This document shows, in pieces, positions 13,569 to 22,921 of a stretch of DNA of 38,694 nt; within the stretch, counting starts at the first letter, position 1; each line of letters starts with the position of its first letter. The stretch comes from Bordetella parapertussis (GTDB lineage Bacteria; Pseudomonadota; Gammaproteobacteria; Burkholderiales; SG8-41). Location of the stretch: contig CAMCYP010000034.1 of NCBI GenBank assembly GCA_945885345.1, forward strand, positions 1 through 38,694. Direction: 5' to 3'. A program made the translations under genes and the position numbers. The notes below the pieces were generated by a model. The model was not told the DNA's origin and made no database searches. It was given only the letters and a program-made list of their open reading frames with translations.

Positions 13569-15215
13569 ATGAGCAAGGCTGCAGCAGCAAGGGCCGGCGA
13601 CGCGGTGACAACGCGACGCGGGCTGGACGTATTGCGGGACCCGATACTCAATCGGGGAACCGGATTTACCGAGGCCGAGCGCGAGGCGCTCGGACTGCGC
13701 GGCCTGCTGCCGCCGCATGTGCACACCCAGGACGAGCAGGCCACGCGTTTCCTGACCGGCTTTCGCCGGCTCAGCGATCCGCTGGACAAGTTTGTTGCGC
13801 TGAATGCATTGCATGATCGCAACGAAAACCTGTTTTTCCGGATTCTGAGTGAACACATCGATGAAATGCAGCCGCTGGTTTACACCCCGGTGGTCGGCCA
13901 GGCCTGCCAGGAATTCGGTCGCATTTTCCAGCGCCCGCGCGGCATGTTCATCGGTATCAACGACCGCGGTCGCATCGTAGATATCCTGCGCAACTGGCCG
14001 CATCCGGCGGGCATCATTGTTGTTACTGATGGTGAACGCATCCTTGGTCTCGGCGATCTCGGTGCCAACGGCATGGGCATTCCTGTCGGCAAGCTGTCGT
14101 TGTACACGGCCTGCGCCGGCATTCATCCCGAGCTGTGCCTGCCGATCACGCTGGATGTGGGTTGCAACAACGACGAGCTGCGCGACGACGTGTTCTACGT
14201 TGGCCTGCGCCAGCGTCGCGTCACCGGTGCGGCCTACGACGAATTCATCGAAGAGTTCATCACCGCGGCGCAAAAGGTCTTCCCCGGCGTGGTGATCCAG
14301 TTCGAGGATTTCGCCAACCACAATGCCTTCCGCCTGCTTGAAAAATACCGCGACCGCGTCTGCAGTTTCAACGATGACATCCAGGGCACGGCTGCTGTTG
14401 CGCTGGCGGGATTGTTTTCGGCGCTACGCGTGACTGGCGGCAAACTCACCGACCAGAAAGTGCTGTTCCTTGGTGCGGGTGAGGCGGCAACCGGCATTGC
14501 TGACCTGGTGGTGTCGGCGATGGTCGCCCAGGGCATGGCGCGCGAAGAGGCCTTGCGCACTTGCTGGCTGGTGGATTCGCAGGGGCTGGTGGTGAAAAGC
14601 CGGCAGAAACTGGCGCACCACAAACTGACTTATGCCCACGAACATGAGCAAGTCGTCGATTTCCTGTCGGCCGTCAAAACGCTGAAACCCACGGCCATCA
14701 TCGGCGTGTCCGCCGTCGGCGGCACCTTCACCCGTGAAGTGCTGGAGGAGATGGCGCGGCTCAACGAGCGGCCCATTGTGTTTGCCTTGTCGAACCCGAC
14801 TTCGCAGGCGGAATGCACTGCAGAGGCAGCCTATCGCTGGACGGGTGGCCGCGCCTTGTTTGCCTGTGGCAGCCCTTTCGATCCGGTCACCATCGACGGC
14901 CAGACGTTTGTACCGCGGCAGGGCAACAACTCGTACATTTTCCCGGGCATCGGCCTCGGTGCGATTGCGAGCAAGGCCAAAGCGATTACCAATGACATGT
15001 TCATGAAGGCCGCGCACACGCTGGCCCATCTGGTCACGGAGTCGGATCTGGCGCAGGGCAGTCTGTATCCGGCCTTGCCGCGCATCCGCGAAGTATCGGC
15101 GCAGATTGCGGTGGCCACTGCCGCTGCGGCGCATGCCGGCAAATATGCCGGACGGCAGAAACCGGCGGATCTGCTGGCGGACATTGAAGCGCAGATGTTT
15201 GACCCGCGCCAATAG
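13569..15215 (+). CDS. maeA: NAD-dependent malic enzyme
   Basis: A 548-residue malic enzyme converting malate to pyruvate, CO2 and NADH. In order it shows PILNRGTGFTEAERE, the catalytic Tyr in LVYTPVVGQACQEF near residue 105, GDLGANGMGIPVGKLSLY with the catalytic Lys near 178, metal ligands in QFEDFANHNAF and FNDDIQGTA (about 248-280), and the Rossmann loop FLGAGEAATGIADL near 305. C-terminal FALSNPTSQAECTAEAAY and NNSYIFPGIGLG are standard. The size fits the large bacterial NAD-type (SfcA/MaeA), not the fused MaeB type. The ATG at 13569 follows AGAGGA; the upstream in-frame start at 13491 is rejected. A terminator follows directly. With mdh it offers a pyruvate outlet from the TCA cycle. Confidence 0.95.
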   Translation: MSKAAAARAGDAVTTRRGLDVLRDPILNRGTGFTEAEREALGLRGLLPPHVHTQDEQATRFLTGFRRLSDPLDKFVALNALHDRNENLFFRILSEHIDEMQPLVYTPVVGQACQEFGRIFQRPRGMFIGINDRGRIVDILRNWPHPAGIIVVTDGERILGLGDLGANGMGIPVGKLSLYTACAGIHPELCLPITLDVGCNNDELRDDVFYVGLRQRRVTGAAYDEFIEEFITAAQKVFPGVVIQFEDFANHNAFRLLEKYRDRVCSFNDDIQGTAAVALAGLFSALRVTGGKLTDQKVLFLGAGEAATGIADLVVSAMVAQGMAREEALRTCWLVDSQGLVVKSRQKLAHHKLTYAHEHEQVVDFLSAVKTLKPTAIIGVSAVGGTFTREVLEEMARLNERPIVFALSNPTSQAECTAEAAYRWTGGRALFACGSPFDPVTIDGQTFVPRQGNNSYIFPGIGLGAIASKAKAITNDMFMKAAHTLAHLVTESDLAQGSLYPALPRIREVSAQIAVATAAAAHAGKYAGRQKPADLLADIEAQMFDPRQ

Positions 15216-15217
15216 AA

Positions 15218-15244
15218 AAACAGGCCACTGAAAGTGGCCTGTTT
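15218..15244. terminator. hairpin terminator between malic enzyme and collagen-like gene
   Basis: AAACAGGCCACT (15218-15229) and AGTGGCCTGTTT (15233-15244) form a perfect 12-bp stem with a GAA loop, starting two bases after the malic enzyme stop. The A/T ends make it usable in both directions. Confidence 0.8.
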
Positions 15245-15289
15245 CATGCGGGGCTGGATTGATTTGCCCTGCGTTGCAGCAACTCCGGT

Positions 15290-15643
<354 letters not shown>

Positions 15644-15783
15644 TTAAACGCGGCCCAAAGGACCGCATTCGTCACTTTGAGCGGTTTCGTACTCAGGCTC
15701 TGTTCGCTGGCGCGCTTATGGATTTTTTTCGCGTATTGCGAAAATCGGGACGAGAAAAATTTCAAGCCCGGCAGACCAGGCAA

Positions 15784-16674
15784 TCAACCGGTACGAGCAG
15801 GCAGCCATGCCTGCTGCCGTTGATGCTCTCTGCGCTTCATGTCGAGATAGGTATCGCGTTCCATTTCATGCAACTGCTGCGGATAACGCTCACTGGCGGA
15901 AAACCAGTCCTGGAGGCGTTTTTCGAGTCGCGCCGGTGGTGATGCCGACAGGGCGCCGAGGTATGCCTCGATGGCCAGGTAATAACGCATGGTGTTGCGT
16001 TCCACCACGCCGCGCATGCCGTCGATATAACGCGGCTGACTGTCTTCAGTACCGATCAAGGTGAATCCCACCTTGTTTCTGCCGATGGTGCCGAGGTAAG
16101 CCTGCATGGCCAGCCGGCCGGTTATTCCGTAGGCATAGGCATACGCGAGGTGGATGAATGTCCGGCCACTGTCCAGCGGAATCGCCTCGAACATGATGCG
16201 GTAGTCACGTGTGCTCAGCGGCCCCTCATCGGCATCCAGCCTGACTTGCAGATAGTCGGCAGTCAGTGAAGCAACGCGATAGGAAAAATTCACCCGGTAG
16301 GCATCATCCAGCGGCTGGTCATGTTTTTTGCCGATACTGACGTTGAGGACATTTTCCTGGCCTTGCGTTACGGCACGGCAGTATTTGGTGTTGAGGTGCA
16401 GCATCAGGACGTCACACCATTGCTCCGGTTTTTTCAGTGCCGCGGTCACGGTGGCAAACGGGTAATTGACGATGGCATTAATGTCGCCTTTCACACTGCT
16501 CGAAGTTTCGCGGGAGTCCAGGTGAAGCGGTCGATGGAACTGGTTATCGCGGAGTTGGGACTGCAGCGCGTTGTAACGGGCACGGAGAATATCCGGGGTA
16601 TACATATCGGCGGCTCCTGCAGTGCTGATGGCGGTACCGAGCAGGGCGGCAAACAACAGCGGTTTCATTCTCAT
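15784..16674 (-). CDS. exported protein of unknown function, coupled to the PLD gene
   Basis: A 296-residue protein with a signal peptide (MRMKPLLFAALLGTAISTAGAAD). I do not recognise the family. The mature part has SSSVKGDINAIVNYPFATVTAALKKPEQWCDVLMLHLNTKYCRA, whose pattern (strand, then P-W helix) faintly recalls START/SRPBCC lipid-binding folds. It continues with VSIGKKHDQPLDDAYRVNFSYRV, an Ala/Tyr-rich segment HLAYAYAYGITGRLAMQAYLGTIGRNKVGFT, and a charged helical C-terminus (RYPQQLHEMERDTYLDMKRREHQRQQ). The ATG at 16674 overlaps the stop of the phospholipase-D-like gene (ATGA), so the two are translated together. A periplasmic lipid-related role would fit that partner; this is inference only. 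Confidence 0.75.
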   Translation of the reverse strand: MRMKPLLFAALLGTAISTAGAADMYTPDILRARYNALQSQLRDNQFHRPLHLDSRETSSSVKGDINAIVNYPFATVTAALKKPEQWCDVLMLHLNTKYCRAVTQGQENVLNVSIGKKHDQPLDDAYRVNFSYRVASLTADYLQVRLDADEGPLSTRDYRIMFEAIPLDSGRTFIHLAYAYAYGITGRLAMQAYLGTIGRNKVGFTLIGTEDSQPRYIDGMRGVVERNTMRYYLAIEAYLGALSASPPARLEKRLQDWFSASERYPQQLHEMERDTYLDMKRREHQRQQAWLPARTG

Positions 16675-18080
16675 AACCAGTATTCCCAGAGGCGGGCAGC
16701 CGTTTCCTGCAGGTGATTGACCAGCGATCGCTGCGCCCACTGCTCGGGTGTGATGAGGTCGGAGGCGGCAAGATCTTTCTCGAACATGGCCTGCATTTGT
16801 GCAGCGAAGCCCTGGCCGAGGACGACGGCATTGACTTCGTCGTTATGCAGGAAACTGCGCCAGTCGAGGTTGGTCGAGCCGATGGTCGACCATACGCCGT
16901 CGATGAGCGCGGTTTTGGAATGCAGCAGCGCATCGCGTCGCTCGTAGATTTTGACGCCCGCTTCGAGCAGTTCGGCGTAATAGGCGCGCCCGGCATGAAA
17001 CACCAGCCAGGAATCGGTGTGGCCGGGCAGGATGATTTTTACGTCCACGCCGCGTTGCACGGCAGCCTTAAGCGCGGCAAGCAGTTGCGGATCAGGTACG
17101 AAATAGGCGTTAGTCAGGTACACCGCAGTTTCGGCGTTGCTGATGGCTGAAATCAGCGTGGCGTAGATCAGGCTGTACGGATCATCCGGCGTGCTGCCGA
17201 TGGCGCGCACAACCTCGCTGCCCTTGATGGCAGGTTTGGGGAAATAGTTTTTCGGCGCCAGCGCTTCACCTTTCTGTTTTTCCCAGGTCGCGAGAAACAG
17301 CTTCTGGAATTCGCCGACCACCGGCCCTTCGACCTGAATGTGGGTATCGCGCCAGGGCAGCTCTTCCGAAGGGCGTTTTCTGGAACTGCGGCTGAAGGAG
17401 CCGCCCGAATAGACGCTGCTGATGTTGATGCCGCCGAGGAACGCAGTCTGACCATCAACGATCAACAGCTTGCGGTGATCGCGCTGATTGACGTCCCAGC
17501 CTTTTTTCGCGGTCAGCGGATTGACCGGGTTGAACTCGAGGATGCTGATGCCGTTGTCGGTCAGGCGCTGGAAAAAGGTCTGCGCCACGCTGAGCGTGCC
17601 CACGCTGTCGTAAGTCACGCTGACCTGCACACCCTGTGCCTGTTTTTCGATCAGCGCATCGACAAAACGATTGCCGACCTCATCGTCCTCGAAGATGTAG
17701 GTTTCCAGGTTGATGTGGTCTTTGGCATTGTGGATGGCGGCAAACATGACCTGGTAGGTCACAGGGCCGTCCTGCAACAGCATCACCTTGTTGCCCGTCA
17801 TCAAGGGGCTGCCGGTGATGGCTTCTTCCAGCGCCAGATGGCGGTCGAAAATGTTGGTGTCCTGGCCGCGGGACTGCAGTCCGTTGATGACGGCTTTGCT
17901 TTGACTGGCGGTCAGCGGACCGCGGGCACCTTCGAGTTGTACGGGTTGCGCCAGACCATGCGCCATGTCGGGAACTATGGTCGGCAGTGAGCTGCATCCG
18001 GCAAGAGCCGTCAGCAGGGCTGCGACTGCATAGCCGGCAGTTTTGCATTGCCATACTGACTGTTTCAGTGCGTTGAACAA
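16671..18080 (-). CDS. phospholipase D family lipoprotein (cardiolipin-synthase-like)
   Basis: A 469-residue PLD-superfamily protein. The N-terminus is a lipoprotein signal (AGYAVAALLTALAGC, lipobox LAGC at Cys29). Two HKD motifs are complete: HRKLLIVDG...GGINISSVY near residue 210 and HSKTALIDG...GSTNLDWRS near 400, the signature for transphosphatidylation or phosphodiester cleavage. NLETYIFEDDEVGNRFVDALIEKA-type sequence after residue 110 is typical of ClsA/B-like enzymes. Unlike ClsA, it has no N-terminal transmembrane pair; the lipoprotein anchor suggests periplasmic or outer-membrane action. It is coupled by ATGA overlap to an exported unknown protein. The pair may remodel envelope phospholipids. 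Confidence 0.88.
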   Translation of the reverse strand: MFNALKQSVWQCKTAGYAVAALLTALAGCSSLPTIVPDMAHGLAQPVQLEGARGPLTASQSKAVINGLQSRGQDTNIFDRHLALEEAITGSPLMTGNKVMLLQDGPVTYQVMFAAIHNAKDHINLETYIFEDDEVGNRFVDALIEKQAQGVQVSVTYDSVGTLSVAQTFFQRLTDNGISILEFNPVNPLTAKKGWDVNQRDHRKLLIVDGQTAFLGGINISSVYSGGSFSRSSRKRPSEELPWRDTHIQVEGPVVGEFQKLFLATWEKQKGEALAPKNYFPKPAIKGSEVVRAIGSTPDDPYSLIYATLISAISNAETAVYLTNAYFVPDPQLLAALKAAVQRGVDVKIILPGHTDSWLVFHAGRAYYAELLEAGVKIYERRDALLHSKTALIDGVWSTIGSTNLDWRSFLHNDEVNAVVLGQGFAAQMQAMFEKDLAASDLITPEQWAQRSLVNHLQETAARLWEYWL

Positions 18081-18155
18081 TACAGCCCCCGAATTACGCC
18101 ATGAGTTGTTCCATCAAAGTCTATGCCCTGATCACGGCGAATACTGTGCGGCAAC

Positions 18156-18191
18156 GAACACAGGCGCTCCGTTGGCGGAGCGCCTGTGTTC
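18156..18191. terminator. strong hairpin downstream of the BON lipoprotein gene
   Basis: GAACACAGGCGCTCCG (18156-18171) and its exact reverse complement at 18176-18191 form a 16-bp perfect stem with a TTGG loop. It lies 49 bp after the BON gene stop on the minus strand. There is no T tract, so termination or RNA 3'-end protection are both possible. Confidence 0.6.
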
Positions 18192-18239
18192 ACTTTCCGG
18201 CGCTGCTGGGGATTGCGGCGCCTTGGCCTGATGTCGTAG

Positions 18240-18698
18240 TTATGAACCCCGGACGATTGCCAGGTTGTTTTCCACAGCTTTCACGCCTTCAACGTTGGCT
18301 GCGACCTGGGTGGCGCGTTCGCGGTTGGCGTCGGATGCCGTCGTACCGAACAGGCTGACCACGCCTTTTTCGGTGACCACGTCGATGCCGGTGGATTTCA
18401 GGCCCGGCTCGGCGATCAATGCCGACTTCACCTTGGCGGTGATGGCGGCATCGGCTACCGTGGCGCCGGCACTGGCGGCCTTTTCAGAAATGGCGGATTT
18501 GGCCTGATCCATCTTGTCTTCCGCCTTGTCGGCCGCCTGGGCGAGTTGCTGGCCGGTCTTGTCGACGGTGCGGTCGATGTCCTGGCCGACCTGTTCGGCC
18601 GAGGGCTTCTGGTCGCAGGCGACCAGACACAGGGAAAGCACGCCGGCGGTGGCGATGGTCAGGGTTTTACGAAGCGGTTTGCTGAGTGGGTTGTTCAT
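18240..18698 (-). CDS. BON-domain lipoprotein (OsmY-like)
   Basis: A 152-residue envelope protein. The lipoprotein signal ends LCLVAC (Cys28). A helical linker rich in Ala and Lys follows (DIDRTVDKTGQQLAQAADKAEDKMDQAKSAISEKA). One BON domain spans about residues 80-150: DAAITAKVKSALIAEPGLKSTGIDVVTEKGVVSLFGTTAS with ATQVAANVEGVKAVENNLAI, including the conserved Gly of the V-x-L-x-G strand. BON domains bind phospholipids and occur in OsmY, DolP and osmotic-stress proteins. The ATG at 18698 is chosen because GGAGG sits five bases upstream; the in-frame ATG at 18710 overlaps that site. It begins a run of small minus-strand envelope/stress genes. Confidence 0.88.
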   Translation of the reverse strand: MNNPLSKPLRKTLTIATAGVLSLCLVACDQKPSAEQVGQDIDRTVDKTGQQLAQAADKAEDKMDQAKSAISEKAASAGATVADAAITAKVKSALIAEPGLKSTGIDVVTEKGVVSLFGTTASDANRERATQVAANVEGVKAVENNLAIVRGS

Positions 18699-18737
18699 GT
18701 TGACCTCCATGGTATTGCTCGGGTTGATGAAGAGTTC

Positions 18738-18899
18738 CTACCGTTTGATCACACCGATGACCAGCGTGATCACGGTAATGACCAGAAATACGAAAAACAG
18801 GATTTTCGCGATTTCGACTGCGCCGGCAGCGATGCCGCCGAAGCCGAACACTGCGGCGATCAGTGCGATCACGAAAAACAGGGCTGCGTAATACAGCAT
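18738..18899 (-). CDS. DUF1328-like small membrane protein
   Basis: A 53-residue protein read from the sequence: [20 protein letters not shown], then [20 protein letters not shown], then [13 protein letters not shown]. Two hydrophobic helices flank GFGGIAAGA. This is the YtjA/DUF1328 pattern, small inner-membrane proteins often found with CsbD and BON genes in Betaproteobacteria. A perfect AAGGAGG lies five bases before the ATG. Stop TAG at 18738-18740. Function unknown; a role in envelope stress is inferred from the company it keeps. Confidence 0.88.
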   Translation of the reverse strand: MLYYAALFFVIALIAAVFGFGGIAAGAVEIAKILFFVFLVITVITLVIGVIKR

Positions 18900-18955
18900 G
18901 GTGACCTCCTTGTCAGAGGGTGATGTTGTGCATCAATGCCGGGTTGATCGCAGTG

Positions 18956-19510
18956 CTATTTCATGCCGAAGCGCGCTTTGGTGTCGGCCACGCAGCGGGT
19001 TTTTGTCTCGCCGGCGTAGGCATCACAGCGTTCGACGGCCGCGTCGTAGTCCGCCTCACGCGTGACATTGGCGACTTTTTCGCGCGAAGCCTGCGAAGTT
19101 GTGCTGGCCTTGCGGTCGGCGTCGGCCTCGGCTTTCGCCCGGGTCAGCGCCGCCTTGGCGTCCTTGACGCAGACATCCCTGGCGTTACCCGCGAGGTTGT
19201 CGCATTTTTCCTTCGCGACGTCGTGTACGGCTTCAGCCTTGGTGATGCGCACCTGGTGGCGCGCTTCGGCAGTGAAGTTGTCGCGGCGGGCCTTGAGTTC
19301 AGCCGTGGCGACCCTTTCGCCGCCCTTGGCTTCTGCCACGCAGATATCCTTGGCATTGCCGGACAGGCTGTTGCATTTCTGCTGGGCAGCGCGGTACTCG
19401 GCGCCGATCTTGTCTTGCTGGCCCTTGTACTCGCCGTCGCTCATTGCCTGTGCTGCAGCCGGCAGTCCGAATGCGACAGCAAGCGCTGCGGCTATCAGTG
19501 ATTTATTCAT
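18956..19510 (-). CDS. exported protein with three Cx10C repeats
   Basis: A 184-residue periplasmic protein with signal peptide MNKSLIAAALAVAFGLPAAAQA. The mature protein is mostly helical and holds three copies of one motif: KCNSLSGNAKDICVAEAK (Cys46/57), KCDNLAGNARDVCVKDAK (Cys103/114) and RCDAYAGETKTRCVADTK (Cys162/173). All have exactly ten residues between the cysteines, consistent with three local disulfides capping helical hairpins. Segments between are rich in Ala, Lys, Glu and Arg. AAGGAG lies eight bases before the ATG. Similar proteins of unknown function are common beside CsbD/BON genes in Burkholderiales, to my recollection. It may be a general-stress or redox-sensitive envelope protein. 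Confidence 0.8.
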   Translation of the reverse strand: MNKSLIAAALAVAFGLPAAAQAMSDGEYKGQQDKIGAEYRAAQQKCNSLSGNAKDICVAEAKGGERVATAELKARRDNFTAEARHQVRITKAEAVHDVAKEKCDNLAGNARDVCVKDAKAALTRAKAEADADRKASTTSQASREKVANVTREADYDAAVERCDAYAGETKTRCVADTKARFGMK

Positions 19511-19575
19511 GGTTGGGCTCCTTGTGATTGTTTGTGGCGTGATTGAAGCGGGCTGCCTGTTTTGGTGCGTGACGT

Positions 19576-19812
19576 TTAGCGCGCGACCCGGCGCGCCGCT
19601 TCGTTGAATGCACGCTCATTGCGTTTTTCCCAGGCCTGCACCTGGCTCTCGGCCTCATCCATGGCGATGCCATAGGATTCCTGGATCTGGCCGAGCAGGC
19701 GCTCGCGCCGTCCGTCGATGATGTCCAGGTGGTCTTCGGTGAGACGGCCCCATTGTTCCTTGACCTTGCCTTTGGCCTGCTTCCAGTTACCTTCAATGCG
19801 ATCCCAGTTCAT
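19576..19812 (-). CDS. CsbD-family stress-response protein
   Basis: A 78-residue soluble protein. MNWDRIEGNWKQAKGKVKEQWGRLTEDHL is the diagnostic CsbD N-terminus, followed by DIIDGRRERLLGQIQESYGIAMDEAESQVQAWEKR. CsbD proteins are small helical proteins under general stress control in many bacteria (sigmaB in Bacillus, RpoS in Enterobacteria), with unknown molecular function. A GGAG-like site in TAGGAGACGCAT precedes the ATG. It is the first of the four small minus-strand genes down to the BON lipoprotein, each with its own ribosome site. Confidence 0.92.
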   Translation of the reverse strand: MNWDRIEGNWKQAKGKVKEQWGRLTEDHLDIIDGRRERLLGQIQESYGIAMDEAESQVQAWEKRNERAFNEAARRVAR

Positions 19813-20147
19813 ATGCGTCTCCTAGTCTGTTGATTAAGGCTGCGGTCGTGCCGCAACGTTGCCGTGTTGTCCCGTGCTTGTTTCCAGGCACTTGCCCGGT
19901 AGTCCCGGATGCCGGGGGACGGGAAACGCGGCTTGCCCAGAGACTGGCGCACAGAACGGGCCAGGCCAAAATTAGTTGTTTAAAACAAGTATTTATATTA
20001 TTTTTAGGGGATGTGACTGGAGCGGTGATCTGTTGCCGTCCGGGGACAGCAAAGCCGTGGCTGCGGATGCTTGCCCTAGGGGAGGGGGCGTCGTCGCAGG
20101 GCGACAAAACGTGGGCAGGCCCAAGGGATTCCGCGGATGCAGGCGTA
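19813..20147. other. intergenic region upstream of csbD
   Basis: This 335-bp gap holds no convincing ORF. An AT-rich core at 19970-20010 contains the palindrome TTGTTTAAAACAA (19976-19988), a plausible promoter or operator for the csbD gene reading leftwards. Nothing else stands out. Confidence 0.4.
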
Positions 20148-20180
20148 AAAAAACCGGGATGCAGCGCATCCCGGTTTTTT
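20148..20180 (-). terminator. rho-independent terminator of the aconitase operon
   Basis: AAAAAACCGGGATGC (20148-20162) and GCATCCCGGTTTTTT (20166-20180) form a perfect 15-bp stem with an AGC loop. On the minus strand it lies 19 bp after the aconitase stop and ends in a run of seven T. Confidence 0.92.
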
Positions 20181-20198
20181 CAGAGCAGTGCGTGGAAA

Positions 20199-22892
20199 TT
20201 ACGCGGCTGCGAGCAGTTCGCGCAGTACGTAAGGAAGAATCCCGCCGTGTTTCAGGTAATCAACCTCAATGCCGGTATCGATGCGCAGTGTCAGCGCTAC
20301 GCGCTGGACGCTGCCGTCGGCGCGGGTCATCACCATCGTCACGTCCTGCAGCGGTTTGACGTTGCCGCCGTTCATGCCTTCGATGGCGAAGGACTCGGTG
20401 CCGTCGATTTTCAGCGACTGCACGCTTTCGCCCGGCTTGAACTGCAGGGGCAGCACACCCATGCCGATCAGGTTGGCGCGGTGGATACGCTCAAAGCTTT
20501 TGACGATGACGGCCCTGACGCCGAGCAACTGCACGCCCTTGGCGGCCCAGTCACGCGACGAACCCATGCCGTAGTCATCGCCACCGAAAATAACCAGCGG
20601 CGTTTTCTTGGCGCGGTAAATTTCTGAAGCTTCAAAAATGGTCATTTGCTCGCCGCCGGGCTGCACCCTGGTGATCGGGCCTTCAGTGCCGGGCGCGACG
20701 GCGTTGCGCAGACGCACATTGGCGAAGGTGCCGCGTACCATCAGTTCGTGATTGCAGCGGCGTACGCCGAAGTGGCCCCATTCCGAAGGCGGGGTGCCGT
20801 AGGGTTCGAGCCATTTTCCGGCCGGTGTGCCCGGCTTGATCTTGGTGGAGGGGCTGATGTGGTCGGTGGTGATCGAGTCACCGAGGATCGCGAGAGCGCG
20901 CGCGCCTTTGATGTCATCGACCTTGTCCAGTGTACGGGTAACACCTTCAAAAAACGGTGGCTCCTTGATGAAGGTGGATTTGGCATCCCACTCGTACACT
21001 GCGCCCTTGATGGTGGGAATGGCTTCCCACAATTTTTTGTTGCCGGACAGATCGCCATATTCGCGACGGAAGTTATCCGCGTTGGAAGCGAACTTGAGCA
21101 GTGAGGCAACTTCGGCATCGGTGGGCCACAGATCTTTCAGGAACACCGGCTTGCCGTCTTTATCTTTGCCCAGCGGTTCCTTGGTCAGATCGGTGCGCAC
21201 GGTGCCGGCCAGCGCGTAAGCCACTACCAGCGCGGGGCTGGCGAGGTAGTTGGCGCGCAAGTTGGGATGAACGCGGGCTTCGAAGTTGCGGTTGCCCGAC
21301 AATACGGCACAGGTGACGAGGTCCTTGGAAACCACGGCTTCTTCAATCTTGGCATCCAGCGGGCCGGCGGCGCCCATGCAGGTGGTGCAGCCGTAGGCAA
21401 CGACGCCAAAGCCGAGCTTTTCGAGGGAGGGTAGCAGACCTGCGTCACGCAGATAGGCGGTGACGACTTTGGATCCTGGTGCGAGCGAGGTCTTGATGCG
21501 TGGATGCGGCATCAGCCCTTTATCCACGGCGCGCTTCGCGAGCAGTCCGGCGGCAATCAGCAGAGCCGGGTTGGAGGTGTTGGTGCAGGAGGTGATCGAT
21601 GCAATCAACACATCACCGTGGCCGACATCAAAATCATGACCCGTTGGCTCGCGTCGGTTCAGATCAGCGGCGGGGCGGTTGTAGCCGTTCTTGTCGGTGG
21701 GCGCTGAAAACAGCATGTCGAAATTGCGCCCGAGCTCGGGCAGACTGACGCGATCCTGCGGGCGTTTCGGGCCTGACAGGCTGGGCACAATGCTGTCGAG
21801 GTCGAGTTCGATGACCTGGGTGTAGTCGATTTCGCCGGGCTTGGGCATGCCGAACATGCCCTGGGCCTTGTAATAGGCTTCGATGGCCGACACCAGTTCC
21901 GGCTCACGGCCTGTCGTGCGGAAGTAGTCGACGGTTTTTTCATCGACCGGGAAGTAGCCCATGGTCGCACCGTATTCCGGCGCCATGTTGGCGACCGTGC
22001 AACGGTCGGCGGCAGTCAGTGCCGCAGCACCTGCGCCATAGAACTCGACGAATTTGCCGACGACCTTGGTTTTGCGCATCAGTTCGGTGACGGTCAGTGC
22101 GAGGTCGGTCGCAGTGACGCCTTCACGCAGTTTGCCGGTCATGTGGCAACCCACCACGTCCGGCGTCAGGAAGGCATTGGGCTGGCCGAGCATGCCGGCT
22201 TCAGCTTCGATGCCGCCCACGCCCCAGGCCACGATGCCGATGCCGTTGACCATGGTGGTGTGCGAGTCGGTGCCGAACACGGTGTCGGGGAACCACACGC
22301 CGTCTTTTTCCCAGACGCCGCGTGACAGGTGTTCCATGTTGATCTGATGGATGATGCCGTTGCCGGGAGGCACCACGCGCACGGTCTTGAATGCGCCCTG
22401 CGCCCATTTGACGAAACTGTAACGCTCGGCATTGCGCTTGAATTCGATTTCCTGATTGACCTGCACGGCGTCCGGCCGGTTGTAGACGTCGATTTCCACC
22501 GAGTGATCGACAACAACGTCGACCGGTACCAGTGGCTCAACGTTGCCCGGCGGCATACCCAGCCGTTCAGCAGCTGCGCGCATTGCGGAGAGATCATTCA
22601 GCGTGCCGAAGCCGATCAGATCCTGCAGCACGATGCGCACGACGATGAACGGAATCTCGGTCGTGCGCGCGCCATTGGCTTGCCACGCGGCAAGCGCTTT
22701 GACGTGTTCTTCGCTGACGCGTTTGCCGTCGCAGTGGCGCACCAGTGCTTCCAGCACCACGCGGATCGAGCGCGGCAGGCGGGAAATCTTGCCGAGGCCC
22801 GCGGCTTCAAGCGCAGCGAGGCTGTGGTACTTGGCGGTTTTGCCGGGGGAAGGGGTGAATTCCTTCAGGGTTTTGAAAGTGTCTTGTGCCAT
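20199..22892 (-). CDS. acnA: aconitate hydratase, AcnA type (second tandem copy)
   Basis: An 897-residue monofunctional aconitase converting citrate to isocitrate through cis-aconitate in the TCA cycle. The cluster cysteines are present in [11 protein letters not shown] and YGCTTCMG, with [13 protein letters not shown] upstream and, in the C-terminal swivel domain, the phosphate/carboxylate loop [12 protein letters not shown] and FERIHRANLIGMGVLPLQF. Length and layout fit IRP1/AcnA-type enzymes. The ATG has AAGG at normal spacing. It lies 72 bp after a paralogue of the same length, separated by a hairpin. By eye well over half of aligned residues agree. It could be the second isozyme, or act on 2-methyl-cis-aconitate given the neighbouring prp genes. 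No iron-response specialisation is visible. Confidence 0.93.
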   Translation of the reverse strand: MAQDTFKTLKEFTPSPGKTAKYHSLAALEAAGLGKISRLPRSIRVVLEALVRHCDGKRVSEEHVKALAAWQANGARTTEIPFIVVRIVLQDLIGFGTLNDLSAMRAAAERLGMPPGNVEPLVPVDVVVDHSVEIDVYNRPDAVQVNQEIEFKRNAERYSFVKWAQGAFKTVRVVPPGNGIIHQINMEHLSRGVWEKDGVWFPDTVFGTDSHTTMVNGIGIVAWGVGGIEAEAGMLGQPNAFLTPDVVGCHMTGKLREGVTATDLALTVTELMRKTKVVGKFVEFYGAGAAALTAADRCTVANMAPEYGATMGYFPVDEKTVDYFRTTGREPELVSAIEAYYKAQGMFGMPKPGEIDYTQVIELDLDSIVPSLSGPKRPQDRVSLPELGRNFDMLFSAPTDKNGYNRPAADLNRREPTGHDFDVGHGDVLIASITSCTNTSNPALLIAAGLLAKRAVDKGLMPHPRIKTSLAPGSKVVTAYLRDAGLLPSLEKLGFGVVAYGCTTCMGAAGPLDAKIEEAVVSKDLVTCAVLSGNRNFEARVHPNLRANYLASPALVVAYALAGTVRTDLTKEPLGKDKDGKPVFLKDLWPTDAEVASLLKFASNADNFRREYGDLSGNKKLWEAIPTIKGAVYEWDAKSTFIKEPPFFEGVTRTLDKVDDIKGARALAILGDSITTDHISPSTKIKPGTPAGKWLEPYGTPPSEWGHFGVRRCNHELMVRGTFANVRLRNAVAPGTEGPITRVQPGGEQMTIFEASEIYRAKKTPLVIFGGDDYGMGSSRDWAAKGVQLLGVRAVIVKSFERIHRANLIGMGVLPLQFKPGESVQSLKIDGTESFAIEGMNGGNVKPLQDVTMVMTRADGSVQRVALTLRIDTGIEVDYLKHGGILPYVLRELLAAA

Positions 22893-22921
22893 TTGGATTT
22901 TCCTTGGGTCGGGCTTGCAGT

